From Gemmataceae bacterium (GTDB lineage: Bacteria; Planctomycetota; Planctomycetia; Gemmatales; Gemmataceae), in NCBI GenBank assembly GCA_025055795.1, contig JANWVV010000008.1:1-64000 (forward strand): 64,000 nt of DNA, read 5' to 3'. The notes below the pieces were generated by a model that saw nothing but the letters and a program-made list of their open reading frames with translations, searched no databases and was not told the DNA's origin. A program made the translations under genes and the position numbers. Shown here in pieces: positions 52,524 through 62,474 of this stretch (position 1 is its first letter; each line of letters opens with the position of its first letter).

Positions 52524-54754
52524 GGAGGCAACTCCTGTTGCAGCAGATGTTTAACGGTCGCCCAATCGGCCTGTTCGCGTGCGGTACGAGTGGGCGTCAG
52601 GGTAGCCTGATATAGGGCCTCGGCGGCGGCTTGCGGTTGCTGTAATTGCAGGTATGCCCAGGCACGGGCGATCCACCAACCGGCTGGCGGACACGATTGC
52701 ATGGCGGGGTTGTGCAGCAGGGTCAAGGCCGGCTGTGCACGGTGGTTTGCTAGCAAGACGTAGGCCAGTGCCAACTGTTGAGCGGCGGTCAGGCCAGCCT
52801 GTGGCGGTTGCAGCAATGGTTTGACCAGGCGGAGGGCCACCTCCGGCTGACGGCGTCCGAAAGCATACAGGGTGGCCTGTGCCAGCAGTACCTCTGGCTG
52901 GTGTCGCTGATGCGGATTCAACAGGGCACAAGCGGCCAGAGCGGCATCGACGGCTGTCTGGTCCCATATTGCCGGTCCGCCGCTGGGGTGGGGTTGGACC
53001 AAAGCTTCTGCCAGGCGGTAGCGTACTTCCACAAACAGGCGGCAGGCTTCTGGGTGTGCCTGCACGGCTGCAGGCTGGATCTGCTGGATAACCCAGCGTA
53101 GAAGCGGCGGTGTTCCCCTGCCTTGCTCAGCCACTCCGCGCATGAATGCTATTGCGGCAGGCGGTGGCGAACCGGACGGAAACAACCGTTGGTACTGCTG
53201 GATAATCTCTTCTTGACGGGCGGTAGATACCAGGCAGCGGCCATACAAGTAGGCCAGCTCCTCATGCTGACGGAGGTAGGATGTGCCGAGGGTTTCCAGG
53301 ATTGTCCGGGCACGCGGGTATTCGCCACTGCGCAGCCACAAAGTGGCCTCGACGATACCAGCTTGAGGATAATTGGGCTGGATGGCACGGGCGCGGCGAC
53401 ACGCCTGCATTGCCTGTTCAAAGTCCTGAACCAGCAGGGCGCCCTGAGCAGCCAGGCACCACAGCCGGGGGTCGTTCCCTTGCTGTTCGGCCTGTTGCCA
53501 CAGAGCGTCCCGTACGGGGCGTAATGCCAGGGGATGACTCCGGCTGGCCAAAAAGGGAACGAGGCGTTCCCAGATTGGCAGGGGATCGGAGCTGTTTTGC
53601 AGGGCCTCGCGGTAGTAAGCAAAAGCGGTGTGCAGGTCATTCTCTTGACAGGCAATTTCAATCAGATGGAAGTAGGGATCGGGTTCGGCGGGTGCCCACC
53701 GACGCCAGCAAAGGGCGGCTTGCTGCCGGCGCCAGCGCCAGTCGCGGAGCATCGGCTCGAGTTGCTGGCTGGTCACCCGTGGCGGCGGTCGCTGCTGCCA
53801 TTGCTGCAGCAGATTTTCTCCACGGGGTGCCAACATTAGCCAGTAGCGGACAGCCTCGATGTCCTGCTGCTGGTAGGCTTGCTGCAGGGCCAGGGCGGTC
53901 AATTGATCGACTGCGGACCAGTAGCCGGCTAACGTAGCAGTGTCATCAGACCGTTGGGCTACTGCCAGAAAGCACTCCAGGAACTGGAGTTGCTGAACAG
54001 GAGGCGCTTCCGTCGCTCTGGCCGTCCGCAGTAGTGGGAGAACCCGACGCTCGATCAGGCGGCATAGGGCCTGGGTATCCCGCCCTACCAGCGGCCACAG
54101 ATGCAAAGCATAGAGTAATCCGCCGGGGGTGGTGTGGGCCTCAGGGTCTTCGGGATCGGGAAACGCCGCCAGCAGGGACTGGATGGTGGCGGGCACCCCC
54201 TCAGGGGATGCGTCGGCGGTCGGGACAACAGCCGGCACGTCTGCGGGTGTCAGCAGCGCATGGCGTTGCAAGCAAGCATGCAACCGCACGCAGTGGGCCA
54301 GCCAGTATTTCGGCTGCCGTTGCACTAACCGCTCGGCCTCCCGTTCGGCAGCCAGCAGGTTCTGTCGACGCAAATGATACTGAAGAAGAAGGGGGGCCAG
54401 TTCGCCAGTCTCTGGTGTCGATTGTTTGTCGATCCAGGCGTGGTAGAGAGCCAGGGCGGACCCACTGGCCGGATCAGCACGCAACAGTTGCTCCAATGCT
54501 GCCTCGACACCTGCTTCGTCGCGTTGATCCAATGCCAGACGGTACTGATGCCACAGATGAGTAGCAATCTCCATGCGCTGCTGGCTTTGCATCTGGCGGT
54601 GCCACAGAAAAGCCAGACACGCCCCCACCGTGGCCAGCAAAGGGATGCTCACCAGTCCCACACGGGCCAGGCCTGACCGGCGGTGCCACCAACGGCAGGT
54701 ACGCCACCACCAGCCCGACGGCCCTACTTCCGCCGTCGTGGGCGACCGCTCCAT
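52520..54754 (-). CDS. Large TPR-like protein, first gene of the exosortase operon
   Basis: This 744-residue protein has one membrane helix near residues 33-52 (GLARVGLVSIPLLATVGACLAFLW) and a long periplasmic, helical part of degenerate TPR-like units. Examples are LALYHAWIDKQS, RARAIQPNYPQAGIVEATLW and LAQATLYAFGRRQPEVALRL. Gln, Leu, Ala and Arg are frequent throughout. The ATG at 54754 has GGAG 9 bases upstream; a GTG ten codons earlier has no ribosome site. ATGA overlap with the next TPR gene shows co-translation. The function is inferred from the operon only. Confidence 0.82.
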   Translation of the reverse strand: MERSPTTAEVGPSGWWWRTCRWWHRRSGLARVGLVSIPLLATVGACLAFLWHRQMQSQQRMEIATHLWHQYRLALDQRDEAGVEAALEQLLRADPASGSALALYHAWIDKQSTPETGELAPLLLQYHLRRQNLLAAEREAERLVQRQPKYWLAHCVRLHACLQRHALLTPADVPAVVPTADASPEGVPATIQSLLAAFPDPEDPEAHTTPGGLLYALHLWPLVGRDTQALCRLIERRVLPLLRTARATEAPPVQQLQFLECFLAVAQRSDDTATLAGYWSAVDQLTALALQQAYQQQDIEAVRYWLMLAPRGENLLQQWQQRPPPRVTSQQLEPMLRDWRWRRQQAALCWRRWAPAEPDPYFHLIEIACQENDLHTAFAYYREALQNSSDPLPIWERLVPFLASRSHPLALRPVRDALWQQAEQQGNDPRLWCLAAQGALLVQDFEQAMQACRRARAIQPNYPQAGIVEATLWLRSGEYPRARTILETLGTSYLRQHEELAYLYGRCLVSTARQEEIIQQYQRLFPSGSPPPAAIAFMRGVAEQGRGTPPLLRWVIQQIQPAAVQAHPEACRLFVEVRYRLAEALVQPHPSGGPAIWDQTAVDAALAACALLNPHQRHQPEVLLAQATLYAFGRRQPEVALRLVKPLLQPPQAGLTAAQQLALAYVLLANHRAQPALTLLHNPAMQSCPPAGWWIARAWAYLQLQQPQAAAEALYQATLTPTRTAREQADWATVKHLLQQELPP

Positions 54755-54915
54755 GGATTGTGCTCCGCCTGCGTATGTGCTCACTTTTTGGAAAGCCGAT
54801 GACCCCTCGGGTTATTGCCCTTGTCATTCACCGGCGCCGGCGGTTATCTGCCACCTGTCCAGCACTTGTTCTGTCGAACAGCTCCGGCCAGATACTGGCA
54901 GATGCTTGGTCCGGC

Positions 54916-55407
54916 TCAGGTGCCACTACCCTGACTAGTTGGGGGACAGGAGCTATCCTGTTTCATGTGGCACCGTTCGTAAGCGGCGATCTTTTCCGTC
55001 CGGCGGGCGTGACGCCCTCCTTCAAACTCGGTGGTCAACCACACGCCAATAATCTTTTCCGCCATCTCTTCGCCCACCAGGTCAGCGGATAGACACAAAA
55101 CATTAGCATTGTTATGGCGGCGGCTCAACTCGGCATCTATGATATCACGACAGTTGACAGCGCGGATGCCTGCTACCTTGTTGGCGGCGATGCACATGCC
55201 ATGACCGGTGCCACAGATCAGAATGCCGCGATCGGCCTGACCGCGGGCGACAGCCTCGCCTACCGCTACGGCGTAATCCGGATAATCGACGCTAGCTGGA
55301 CTATTGACCCCCATGTCCAGCACTTCGTGGCCTAACTCTTTGAGCAGGGCAATCACGCGGTGCTTGACCGGCACGCCCCGATGATCATTCCCCAGTGCGA
55401 TCTTCAT
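54916..55407 (-). CDS. rpiB: Ribose-5-phosphate isomerase B
   Basis: This 163-residue enzyme interconverts ribose-5-phosphate and ribulose-5-phosphate in the pentose phosphate pathway. It has the RpiB/LacA pattern: MKIALGNDHRGVPVKHRVI, VDYPDYAVAVGEAVA, the Cys-containing GILICGTGHGMCIAANKV, and HNNANVLCLSADLVG. Length is slightly above the usual 145-150 because of a polar tail. The ATG at 55407 overlaps the stop of the upstream fused phosphatase gene (ATGA), so they form an operon. Confidence 0.96.
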   Translation of the reverse strand: MKIALGNDHRGVPVKHRVIALLKELGHEVLDMGVNSPASVDYPDYAVAVGEAVARGQADRGILICGTGHGMCIAANKVAGIRAVNCRDIIDAELSRRHNNANVLCLSADLVGEEMAEKIIGVWLTTEFEGGRHARRTEKIAAYERCHMKQDSSCPPTSQGSGT

Positions 55408-56492
55408 GATGGAAGCCACTCCGCAAGCAATTGCTCGACCTGTTGTCGGAGCATAGCAGCACAAGCGCGATAGACATCCAATCCCGCCCCGATCGGATCG
55501 GGCACGTCCGCCTGAGCACACAGCAGGCGGGGCGGCGGTCCCAAGCCGGGATAGTGGGTCTGCAACGCGTCGCTATGCCCTTGCGTCATCGTAATCACTT
55601 CGTCAGCGGCTGCCAACAGCCAAGGGTGCAAGCTGCGACTGCGATGGGTGCTCAGATCCACCCCATGTTCGGCCGCCACTTGCACCGCCTCGGCACTGGC
55701 CGGCCAGCCACCGCTGGTCCCCAGACCCGCTGAAGTGATCCACAAGCCCCGGCGTGGCAACTCCTCGACCGAGCATCCCAGTCGGGCCGCTGCCAACATC
55801 TTGGTCAGCCCCTCAGCCAACGGGCTGCGGCAAGTATTTCCTGTGCATACGAACACAATCAACCGTGCTGTCAAGGGTGCTAGCTCGTCGGGCGTGACGG
55901 CTCCCTCTACCACCATTTGCCAGTCGTGCGGACCGAACACCACTTGCGACGGACGGGGCTCCACCGGCAGCGCGCCGACCGACACCCCCATCGCTTCCGC
56001 GTCGTCCAGCATGTCCAAAGCTGCTTCAACGGTCGGCACAAACGTGTCCGCCACCAACCAGGCGGACAGGTCCAGCCTTTCCGCGATCTCGGCGGTCAAG
56101 GGATGTTCGGGATGCCGCAGGCGGAGCCGACCCTCCGCATCGCAAGCCCATTGCCAACCCGAGCGTTGCCCGCTCGGCCCAGTGGGCTGCTCCGGCATTG
56201 GCACCAGCGCCAACAACGGTAACGGCCAGCCGCGGCGGAACAGCCGTTCCAGACTGATCGGCGGGGGAAAGCCCCATTGACGCAACTGATCAGCTTCAGC
56301 GACCCACAAGGCGGGCCGTTCGGGCAGCCGACTACACCAGGCCTCCAGACGCGGCGAATGGAAGGGCAAAACGGCCACGTAGCCGCAATCCCCAGGGAGC
56401 ACCACAGGCGCTCCCGCCGCGGCAGCGGCCCCTATCGCTCGGCGTAACTCCTCCACCGAAATGGTGGGGTTCCATGCCAACACCATCGGCAT
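55404..56492 (-). CDS. Fusion of a degenerate YrdC/Sua5-like domain and a low-molecular-weight phosphatase
   Basis: This 362-residue protein has two parts. Residues 1 to about 205 follow the YrdC/Sua5 pattern (SVEELRRAIGAAAAAGAPVV; LPGDCGYVAVLPF), but the usual nucleotide-binding residues look worn. Residues about 208-360 are a low-molecular-weight tyrosine phosphatase with the P-loop VCTGNTCRSP, near residue 212, and the acid loop ADVPDPIG near 340. Arsenate reductases and protein-arginine phosphatases share this fold. It overlaps rpiB by 4 bases. In Bacillus, ywlC (Sua5), ywlE (phosphatase) and ywlF (RpiB) lie in one locus, the same order as here. Confidence 0.88.
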   Translation of the reverse strand: MPMVLAWNPTISVEELRRAIGAAAAAGAPVVLPGDCGYVAVLPFHSPRLEAWCSRLPERPALWVAEADQLRQWGFPPPISLERLFRRGWPLPLLALVPMPEQPTGPSGQRSGWQWACDAEGRLRLRHPEHPLTAEIAERLDLSAWLVADTFVPTVEAALDMLDDAEAMGVSVGALPVEPRPSQVVFGPHDWQMVVEGAVTPDELAPLTARLIVFVCTGNTCRSPLAEGLTKMLAAARLGCSVEELPRRGLWITSAGLGTSGGWPASAEAVQVAAEHGVDLSTHRSRSLHPWLLAAADEVITMTQGHSDALQTHYPGLGPPPRLLCAQADVPDPIGAGLDVYRACAAMLRQQVEQLLAEWLPS

Positions 56493-56739
56493 GCGGATTG
56501 TTCTCCTGACGCCCCTGCTAGCCGCTCAAAGGGGTTATCCCCGGTAAATTCCGCCCCCTTACCATCTCCCATTAGCTCGTCTTAGAAACTTCCTCACACC
56601 CCTGCCAGCAGCTCCGGGGAACAGGTTAAAAGAATCATTGCAGCTCGCCATTTGCGGCGATCACGTCCGTGGATTGGCCCCGCATCAGCGAGATGATGAC
56701 ACTGGTGGATTGATGGAAAAGGTACGGTCTGCGAGCCGA

Positions 56740-57753
56740 TCAGTCGAGCACAGCCGGATCGTGCAGATGGCGGATGATCTGATCCGTTAAAGAGGCCGTT
56801 GTCCCTTGGCCGCCCAAGTCGGGTGTTAGTCCCACACCTTGCCGTAGCGTAGCCAGGACCGCCTGCTCGATGCGCTGAGCCTCGCGGCGATAGCCGATGT
56901 ATTCGAGCATCAAGGCAGCAGTGCGGATAACTGCAATCGGGTTGGCAATCCCCTTGCCGGCGATGTCCGGGGCGCTGCCATGCACGGCCTCAAAGACCGC
57001 GTAGCGGCTGCCATAGTTGGCCCCGGGCACCACCCCTAAACCGCCAACCAGCCCGGCTGCCAGGTCCGAAACCACATCGCCAAACAGATTTTCCATCACG
57101 AGCACGTCGAAGCGGGTCGGATCAAGCACTAGTTCCATGCACAGGGTGTCGATGGGAATCTCTTCGAACTGGATGAACGGATAGTCCTCTGCCACCCGTC
57201 GGGCACACTCGAGAAACAAACCATCGGCCAGACGCATGACCTCGGCTTTGTGACAAAAAGTTACTTTACGTCGGCCCATTTGGCGTGCCAGGTCAAAGGC
57301 GAAGCGAACGATCCGCTCGGCCGCCGGCCGCGTGATCAAACGCACGCTTTCTACCACACCCGGCGTCACTTCATGCTCCAAGCCCGCATACAGTCCCTCT
57401 GTGTTTTCACGTACGACAATCAAATCGACGCGTTCGTAGGGTGTGACAATCCCTGGCAAGGTGCGCACCGGCCGCACACTGGCAAACAAGTCCAGCCCCT
57501 GGCGTAGGCGGACATTGACGGAGCGGAAGCCCCGGCCTACCGGCGTGGTGCACGGACCTTTCAGGGCGATCCGGTAGCGACGGATCATCTCCAGGGTCTG
57601 CTCTGGTAACGGTTCGCCATATAGCTCTGCTGCCGGAGCCCCGGCCATCCCCTTGATCCACTCCACAGGGAGCCCTAACGCGGCAATAACCCGACAGGCC
57701 GCCTGGGTTACTTCCGGTCCAATCCCGTCACCTTCAATCAACACGATTTGCAT
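56740..57753 (-). CDS. NAD-dependent isocitrate/isopropylmalate dehydrogenase family protein
   Basis: This 337-residue decarboxylating dehydrogenase has the family motifs: [20 protein letters not shown] at the N-terminus, [20 protein letters not shown], the tyrosine-bearing [10 protein letters not shown], and the Asp ligands in [20 protein letters not shown] and the following [18 protein letters not shown]. The substrate-loop sequence with FRSVNV is more like NAD-isocitrate dehydrogenase (IDH3-type) than LeuB, but the substrate is not certain. It stands alone. I chose the ATG at 57753, which gives the usual start, over one 11 codons upstream. Confidence 0.9.
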   Translation of the reverse strand: MQIVLIEGDGIGPEVTQAACRVIAALGLPVEWIKGMAGAPAAELYGEPLPEQTLEMIRRYRIALKGPCTTPVGRGFRSVNVRLRQGLDLFASVRPVRTLPGIVTPYERVDLIVVRENTEGLYAGLEHEVTPGVVESVRLITRPAAERIVRFAFDLARQMGRRKVTFCHKAEVMRLADGLFLECARRVAEDYPFIQFEEIPIDTLCMELVLDPTRFDVLVMENLFGDVVSDLAAGLVGGLGVVPGANYGSRYAVFEAVHGSAPDIAGKGIANPIAVIRTAALMLEYIGYRREAQRIEQAVLATLRQGVGLTPDLGGQGTTASLTDQIIRHLHDPAVLD

Positions 57754-58172
57754 GCTCGAACCCGCTGGCCATATCCGTCTGAGCATACCGCCCGTCGGCT
57801 TCCATCCGCAGGAGGCTCGGGCTGTTCGCTCACCACCTCTGCACCGTTTGTCCGCCCTTTCTGGTCAGCATGCTGGCAACACTCGCCACTGGCAAGGCGA
57901 AAATGCGGCCCCTATCAGGCGTTCCTGTCGCCAAAGAGCGTCCCCGCACGACTTCCTGACCTGGCAGTTTAAGATGTCTGTCGGATGAGTTCGGGATATG
58001 TGGCATGCCAAGGGCCGTTCCGGCATCATGCGACCTTAGATGAGTTTCTCCAAGCGGTTCAGCAAAACATGGGGCGACTCCTTGCCAGGTTCCTGTCGGT
58101 CGAAAGCGGACAATTGCGTCTGAAGGGGAATTTGTTCCATCAAGGGCTAACAGTGCCGTCGTTGGTCTGGAG
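57754..58172. other. Intergenic region upstream of the dehydrogenase gene
   Basis: No gene is supported in these 419 bases. A plus-strand frame from 57985 overlaps the end of the cytochrome-domain gene and resembles nothing known. The region follows the stop of the large cytochrome-domain gene at 58173 and should hold its terminator and the promoter for the dehydrogenase; neither was picked. Confidence 0.35.
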
Positions 58173-61100
58173 TTACTGCCAATACAGGAATTCATTAAGG
58201 CAGAAGAGCATTTGGCAGAGGTCGGCGAGGGCCAGGGTGCGATCACGCTGGGGGTCGGCGTGGAGGAAGTCGAGGGCCAGGTGAAGTTCTTCCGGTTCCG
58301 GAAAGCGGCACAACACCTGGCGATAGGCCTGCTGGATCAATTGGGCATCCGTAAGTGAGGCATTACGGCGGAGCCGCTGAGCCAAGGCCACGGCCGCGGC
58401 ACGCACCTGCGGGTTGTTCAGCAGATGGAGCGCCTGCGGTGCGATGGTTGTCGCGGGCCGCTCCCCGACGTGGACAGTCCCGTCTGGTGCATCGAAAACG
58501 ACAAGAGCTGGTATCAAGCGGCTCCGTTTGATGGTGAAATAGATGCTTCGGCGACGGCTGTCCAACTGTAGGGTGCCGGGGCCATACATGGTCGTATCCA
58601 GTTGCCCACTCACCTGCAGGATGCTATCACGGATCACCTCGGCCGTCAGACGACGCACCGGCTGGTACCACAACAAGCGGTTATCTGGATCTTTGCGCCA
58701 CTTGTCAGGATGACGCTGTGAACTGCGGGCATAGGCTTGGGACGTAACGATTAGTTTGTGGATGGGTTTGAGTCGCCAGTTGTGGCGGATCAATTCCTGA
58801 GCGAGGAAATCGAGCAGTTCGGGATGGCTAGGGGGTTCGCCACGCTGGCCGAAGTCACTGACGGTACGAACGATCCCCTTACCAAAGTATTGTTGCCACA
58901 GGCGATTAACGATAACGCGGGCCAACAGTTGACCGGCTCCGTCTTTAGGATCGGTCAGCCAGCGAGCCAAGGCGGCCCGCTGACCCGTGGTACGGCTTCC
59001 CGGGGGCGGCGGAATGAACCAGCGTGAATGTGCCTCCGGGTCGGGCATCAGCACCTGTAGGAATGACCAGCTCGCTATCGCCACCTTCTGGTTTGGATCG
59101 CCCCGCCGTAAAAAGTGCGTCACAGGCAAAAAGTCCTCGCCTTGGGTATGCAACCGCAAGGGGGGCACCCCTTCGCTGCAGATGAGGGCTTTGATTGTCT
59201 TACGGACGGGGGCCTGGGCCGCATGCCGCTGCTCGGCTTCCAACAGTTGCTGGTAGTCCGGGTCCTGTGTGGCAAACCAGCGCAGCAAGGCCTGGCGTTG
59301 CGTCATAGTCCGGCGTTCCGCCGGCACCTGCAACGCCGCGTGGGCGGCTTCCGTAATCCACGGTGCCCGCAGGTCTGCTTGGGGACGTATTGCCAGAGCC
59401 AGCCGCGGCCGCCCCATGCCATGACCGGTGTTATGGCGAAAAGCAAGAGTTATCCGCAGCACCGTCTTTTCAGAGCTGCTACGCAGAGGCGGTTCGAAAT
59501 CGAATGCCGCGGCATGATCTTCGCCGAAGCGGGGGTCAATCGCCCAGGCACTAGCCGGGTTATTGTCGATGGCCGCAGCGACGGGTAGACCGGTTTGCTC
59601 GAAAGTGGCCCGAGGACGTACCAGCCGCACCGGCACCGGACTCCCACCCGGGGACACAACTGTTACGCTCAGGTCTGACAACGCGAAGTTACCGTTGGCA
59701 GCCCGACCAGGCCCGCTCTTGACCAAGCCGCTATCTCGCAATGCCTCCACCCGCAAGCCGCTGATTTCGGACAGACGGGTCTCAATTTCAAAGGTAAGGG
59801 TTTCTTGATCCGGGTTTTTGCCAGTGACCCGGACGCTGCCATCGGTTAGCGGCTCAACGGTGGCCCCACCGGCGGACTTCACGCTACGCAGGGTGGGGAC
59901 GTACCAGACGAACGATGGGGGGCCGTTGTGGACTGCCTCCCAAGCGGCCAGACGTTGGGGCAGTTGCTCGCACTCATACCGGGCCAATGCTTCGCGATAG
60001 GGACGATGCTCACTGTCAAATGCTGCCAAGGCCTTGCGATATCCTTGCGGATCCAGATCAATATCCAGATCACTCCGTACGGTGGTGGTGAAGGTCGCTA
60101 CCAGACGATAGTAGTCACGGCTGGGGATGGGATCGTACTTGTGGTCATGACAACGGGCACAGCCGATGCTAAGCCCCAGAAATGTGACACCGATGTTGTT
60201 GACAATGTCATCCAGTTCGTCGTAGCGGTGCTTTTCGACTTCGCTTTTGGTAATCTGGGTACTGTGGACCCCGGCAGCCAGATATCCTGTCGCCAACCAG
60301 GCAAGGGGTTCGTCGGGTGCAAGTTCGTCCCCGGCAATCTGCCAGCGGACGAAGGTATCGTAGGGCAGGTCCCGGTTGAATGCCTGGATGACAAAGTCGC
60401 GGTAGTGGTAAGCATAAGGGCGGTCGTAATCATGTTCGAAGCCGTGGCTTTCGGCAAAGCGGACCAGATCGAGCCACAAGCGGGCCCACTTTTCGCCAAA
60501 ATGCGGGGAGTTCAACAGGGCATCAACCACTTTGTCCACTGCTTGGGGTGAATCGTCCCGAAGGAAGGCATCCATCTGTTCGGGTGTGGGGGGTAACCCG
60601 ATCAGATCGAGGTAGAGTCGGCGGAGCAAATGGCGTCGGTCAGTGGGAGGGTTCGGCTCGATCCCGGCTGCTCGCAACCGAATGTTCAGCAAAGCGTCAA
60701 TCGGGTGCTCTTTGCTCGACGGCGGTGTTACCGTTCGTAATGGCTGGAATGCCCAATGGTTGCGAGCTTCGGGGGGTACCCGGGCATGAATCCAGGCATC
60801 GTTTTCTTCCGTGAAGGGTCGGTCGTAAGGGGCACCATAATCGATCCATTGGGCCAGAGCAGCGATGTCGGCCTCCACCAGTTTGGGCCGCTCGTAGGGC
60901 ATGAACGGCTCCCTCTGGTGGGTCACTAATAGCCATAGCAAGCTTTGACGATGGTTGCCCGGCACAATGGCCGGACCATGGGTTCCTCCTCGCAACAGTC
61001 CCTCACGGCTGCTCAGATCCAGGTCACCCTCAAGGCGGTTGCCGCTATGACATTTGATACACTTGGTCTGCAGGATGCCACGGATGTGCCGGCGATACAA

Positions 61101-61385
61101 TTCCAGCCCCTTGGTCATTTGGAGGGCATGGTCGGCCGGGACCCCCGCAGCCGCCGCCACAGGCCGACCAGCCGGTAGAGGCGCTCCCTTGTCTGTTGGC
61201 GTCCGGGGGGCCTCGGCCGCTGATGGAACCGCCCCCCATCCCACCAGTGCCGCTATCAATCCGGCCACCAAGACCATCGTCTGTCCAGAAAATGTAACAC
61301 CGCTCGGTGCACCGTCGCCAGCCACCAATCGACCCCTACGCCGCTTCGGCACCGCTACACCAGACCGAGCAGTCCGTTGTACCAT
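58173..61385 (-). CDS. Planctomycete cytochrome-domain protein (DUF1549/DUF1553)
   Basis: This 1070-residue exported protein is of the type found in large numbers in planctomycetes. After a signal or anchor (about 35-58), a c-type heme site CIKCHSG (near residue 108) lies in a Planctomycete cytochrome C domain. A DUF1549 (PSCyt2) domain (about 225-435) contains WARLWLDLVRFAESHGFEHD and a second heme-type CARCHDHKYDPI near 408. A beta-rich region (about 500-700) follows, then DUF1553 (PSD1, about 800-1045; VNRLWQQYFGKGIVRTVSDFG). Function of the family is not established. The ATG at 61385 has AGGAG 10 bases upstream. A probable promoter is at 61525-61552. Confidence 0.93.
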   Translation of the reverse strand: MVQRTARSGVAVPKRRRGRLVAGDGAPSGVTFSGQTMVLVAGLIAALVGWGAVPSAAEAPRTPTDKGAPLPAGRPVAAAAGVPADHALQMTKGLELYRRHIRGILQTKCIKCHSGNRLEGDLDLSSREGLLRGGTHGPAIVPGNHRQSLLWLLVTHQREPFMPYERPKLVEADIAALAQWIDYGAPYDRPFTEENDAWIHARVPPEARNHWAFQPLRTVTPPSSKEHPIDALLNIRLRAAGIEPNPPTDRRHLLRRLYLDLIGLPPTPEQMDAFLRDDSPQAVDKVVDALLNSPHFGEKWARLWLDLVRFAESHGFEHDYDRPYAYHYRDFVIQAFNRDLPYDTFVRWQIAGDELAPDEPLAWLATGYLAAGVHSTQITKSEVEKHRYDELDDIVNNIGVTFLGLSIGCARCHDHKYDPIPSRDYYRLVATFTTTVRSDLDIDLDPQGYRKALAAFDSEHRPYREALARYECEQLPQRLAAWEAVHNGPPSFVWYVPTLRSVKSAGGATVEPLTDGSVRVTGKNPDQETLTFEIETRLSEISGLRVEALRDSGLVKSGPGRAANGNFALSDLSVTVVSPGGSPVPVRLVRPRATFEQTGLPVAAAIDNNPASAWAIDPRFGEDHAAAFDFEPPLRSSSEKTVLRITLAFRHNTGHGMGRPRLALAIRPQADLRAPWITEAAHAALQVPAERRTMTQRQALLRWFATQDPDYQQLLEAEQRHAAQAPVRKTIKALICSEGVPPLRLHTQGEDFLPVTHFLRRGDPNQKVAIASWSFLQVLMPDPEAHSRWFIPPPPGSRTTGQRAALARWLTDPKDGAGQLLARVIVNRLWQQYFGKGIVRTVSDFGQRGEPPSHPELLDFLAQELIRHNWRLKPIHKLIVTSQAYARSSQRHPDKWRKDPDNRLLWYQPVRRLTAEVIRDSILQVSGQLDTTMYGPGTLQLDSRRRSIYFTIKRSRLIPALVVFDAPDGTVHVGERPATTIAPQALHLLNNPQVRAAAVALAQRLRRNASLTDAQLIQQAYRQVLCRFPEPEELHLALDFLHADPQRDRTLALADLCQMLFCLNEFLYWQ

Positions 61386-61856
61386 GATTATTCACTCCTG
61401 ACCTGCGACCACCCTTGCCTGTGTTTTTCGGGGTAGAGAAGTAACGGTAGGCGGGATTTAATCAACTCAAACGCTTGTTCGATGTTTGGCAGGCGATTCC
61501 GCTTACTAGCGTATTTTGCAATTTATCATACCACGAGGTCCTGACGTTGCAACCAATGACTCAGACGCCTGTGGAGATGGGGGCAGGCCAAAAACTGAGG
61601 GACGCTCATTAAAACTCGTGAAGTTCACTACAGGTAGGTTAATGCTGACAGGTTCCAGCTACCATCCTAAATGTCGCTAGCTTTGGTCCATTCCCGTCGC
61701 GTAGCCTACTGTACGGACGCTATCTGCGGTAAAGATCGTGTAATACTGCCCGAGAGTTCATAGGAAAAAACAGTGTCCGGTAATCCAGGGATGGGTGGGA
61801 TCCATCTGATGGTGTGATGTCAGGGGTTTGAAACAGACGGAGGAGGGCCCTTGTTT
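61386..61856. other. Divergent intergenic region between the cytochrome-domain and flavodoxin genes
   Basis: These 471 bases separate divergent genes. The only feature found besides the promoter at 61525-61552 is the strong ribosome site before the flavodoxin gene. No other gene is supported. Confidence 0.4.
61525..61552 (-). promoter_or_regulatory. Probable sigma-70-type promoter for the cytochrome-domain gene
   Basis: Read on the minus strand, TTGCAA (61552-61547) and TATGAT (61530-61525) are separated by 16 bases. Transcription would start near 61518 and leave a leader of about 130 bases. It is the best box pair in the divergent intergenic region, but there is no supporting data. Confidence 0.4.
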
Positions 61857-62417
61857 ATGGGCAAGGTGCTGGTTTTGTACGATTCTGCCAGTGGCAATAC
61901 AGCCCGGATGGCACAGTTGGTAGCGGAGGGTGCTAGCAGTGTGTCGGGTATAGAGGTGCGGCTCCGCTCCGTGGACCAGGCGAGCGCCGAGGATGTGGTA
62001 TGGTGTGACGGTCTGGCCGTCGGCAGCCCGACTAACATGGGGATTCTGTCCTGGAAGATGAAACGTTTTTGGGACGAAACAATGGGCCCCTACTGGATGA
62101 AGGTCGACGGCAAAATCGCGTGCGCGTTTTCCTCTTCGGGCGGTTTCGGCGGCGGTACGGAACTGGCCTGCCAGTCGCTGCTGACCGTCCTGATGAACTT
62201 TGGCTTTTTGGTGTTTGGCGTAACCGATTACGCCACACGTATGCATACGGCCCATTACGGGGCGATCGCGGTCCGCGAACCACGCGAGGAGGGAGTCCAG
62301 GCCGCTTGTCGCTTGCTGGGCAGACGTCTGGCAGAGTGGGTGGCAGTCTACTGCGACGGGCACCGGGAAATCCATCCGCTGCAGCGAATGCAGGAACGCC
62401 GGCCACCTGGAGAGTGA
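61857..62417 (+). CDS. Flavodoxin-like NAD(P)H:quinone oxidoreductase (WrbA-like)
   Basis: This 186-residue protein has a flavodoxin fold. The phosphate-binding loop is YDSASGNTARMAQLVAEG near residues 7-25, GLAVGSPTNMGILSWKMKRFWDET is the second flavin loop, and CAFSSSGGFGGGTEL is the third. The layout matches WrbA-type quinone reductases, but family members also act in other redox tasks. The ATG at 61857 follows GGAGGAGGG by about 10 bases; a TTG at 61851 is an alternative. It stands alone on the plus strand. Confidence 0.88.
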   Translation: MGKVLVLYDSASGNTARMAQLVAEGASSVSGIEVRLRSVDQASAEDVVWCDGLAVGSPTNMGILSWKMKRFWDETMGPYWMKVDGKIACAFSSSGGFGGGTELACQSLLTVLMNFGFLVFGVTDYATRMHTAHYGAIAVREPREEGVQAACRLLGRRLAEWVAVYCDGHREIHPLQRMQERRPPGE

Positions 62418-62474
62418 AAGGGGCTCAGACCAGCCGTCTGACTAGAGCTGCAATTTGATTGTCGCAGCTCAACA

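Noticed and set aside
57985-58284. 99-residue plus-strand frame between the dehydrogenase and cytochrome-domain genes
   Set aside because: It overlaps the conserved end of the cytochrome-domain gene and has no family resemblance; a remnant cannot be excluded.
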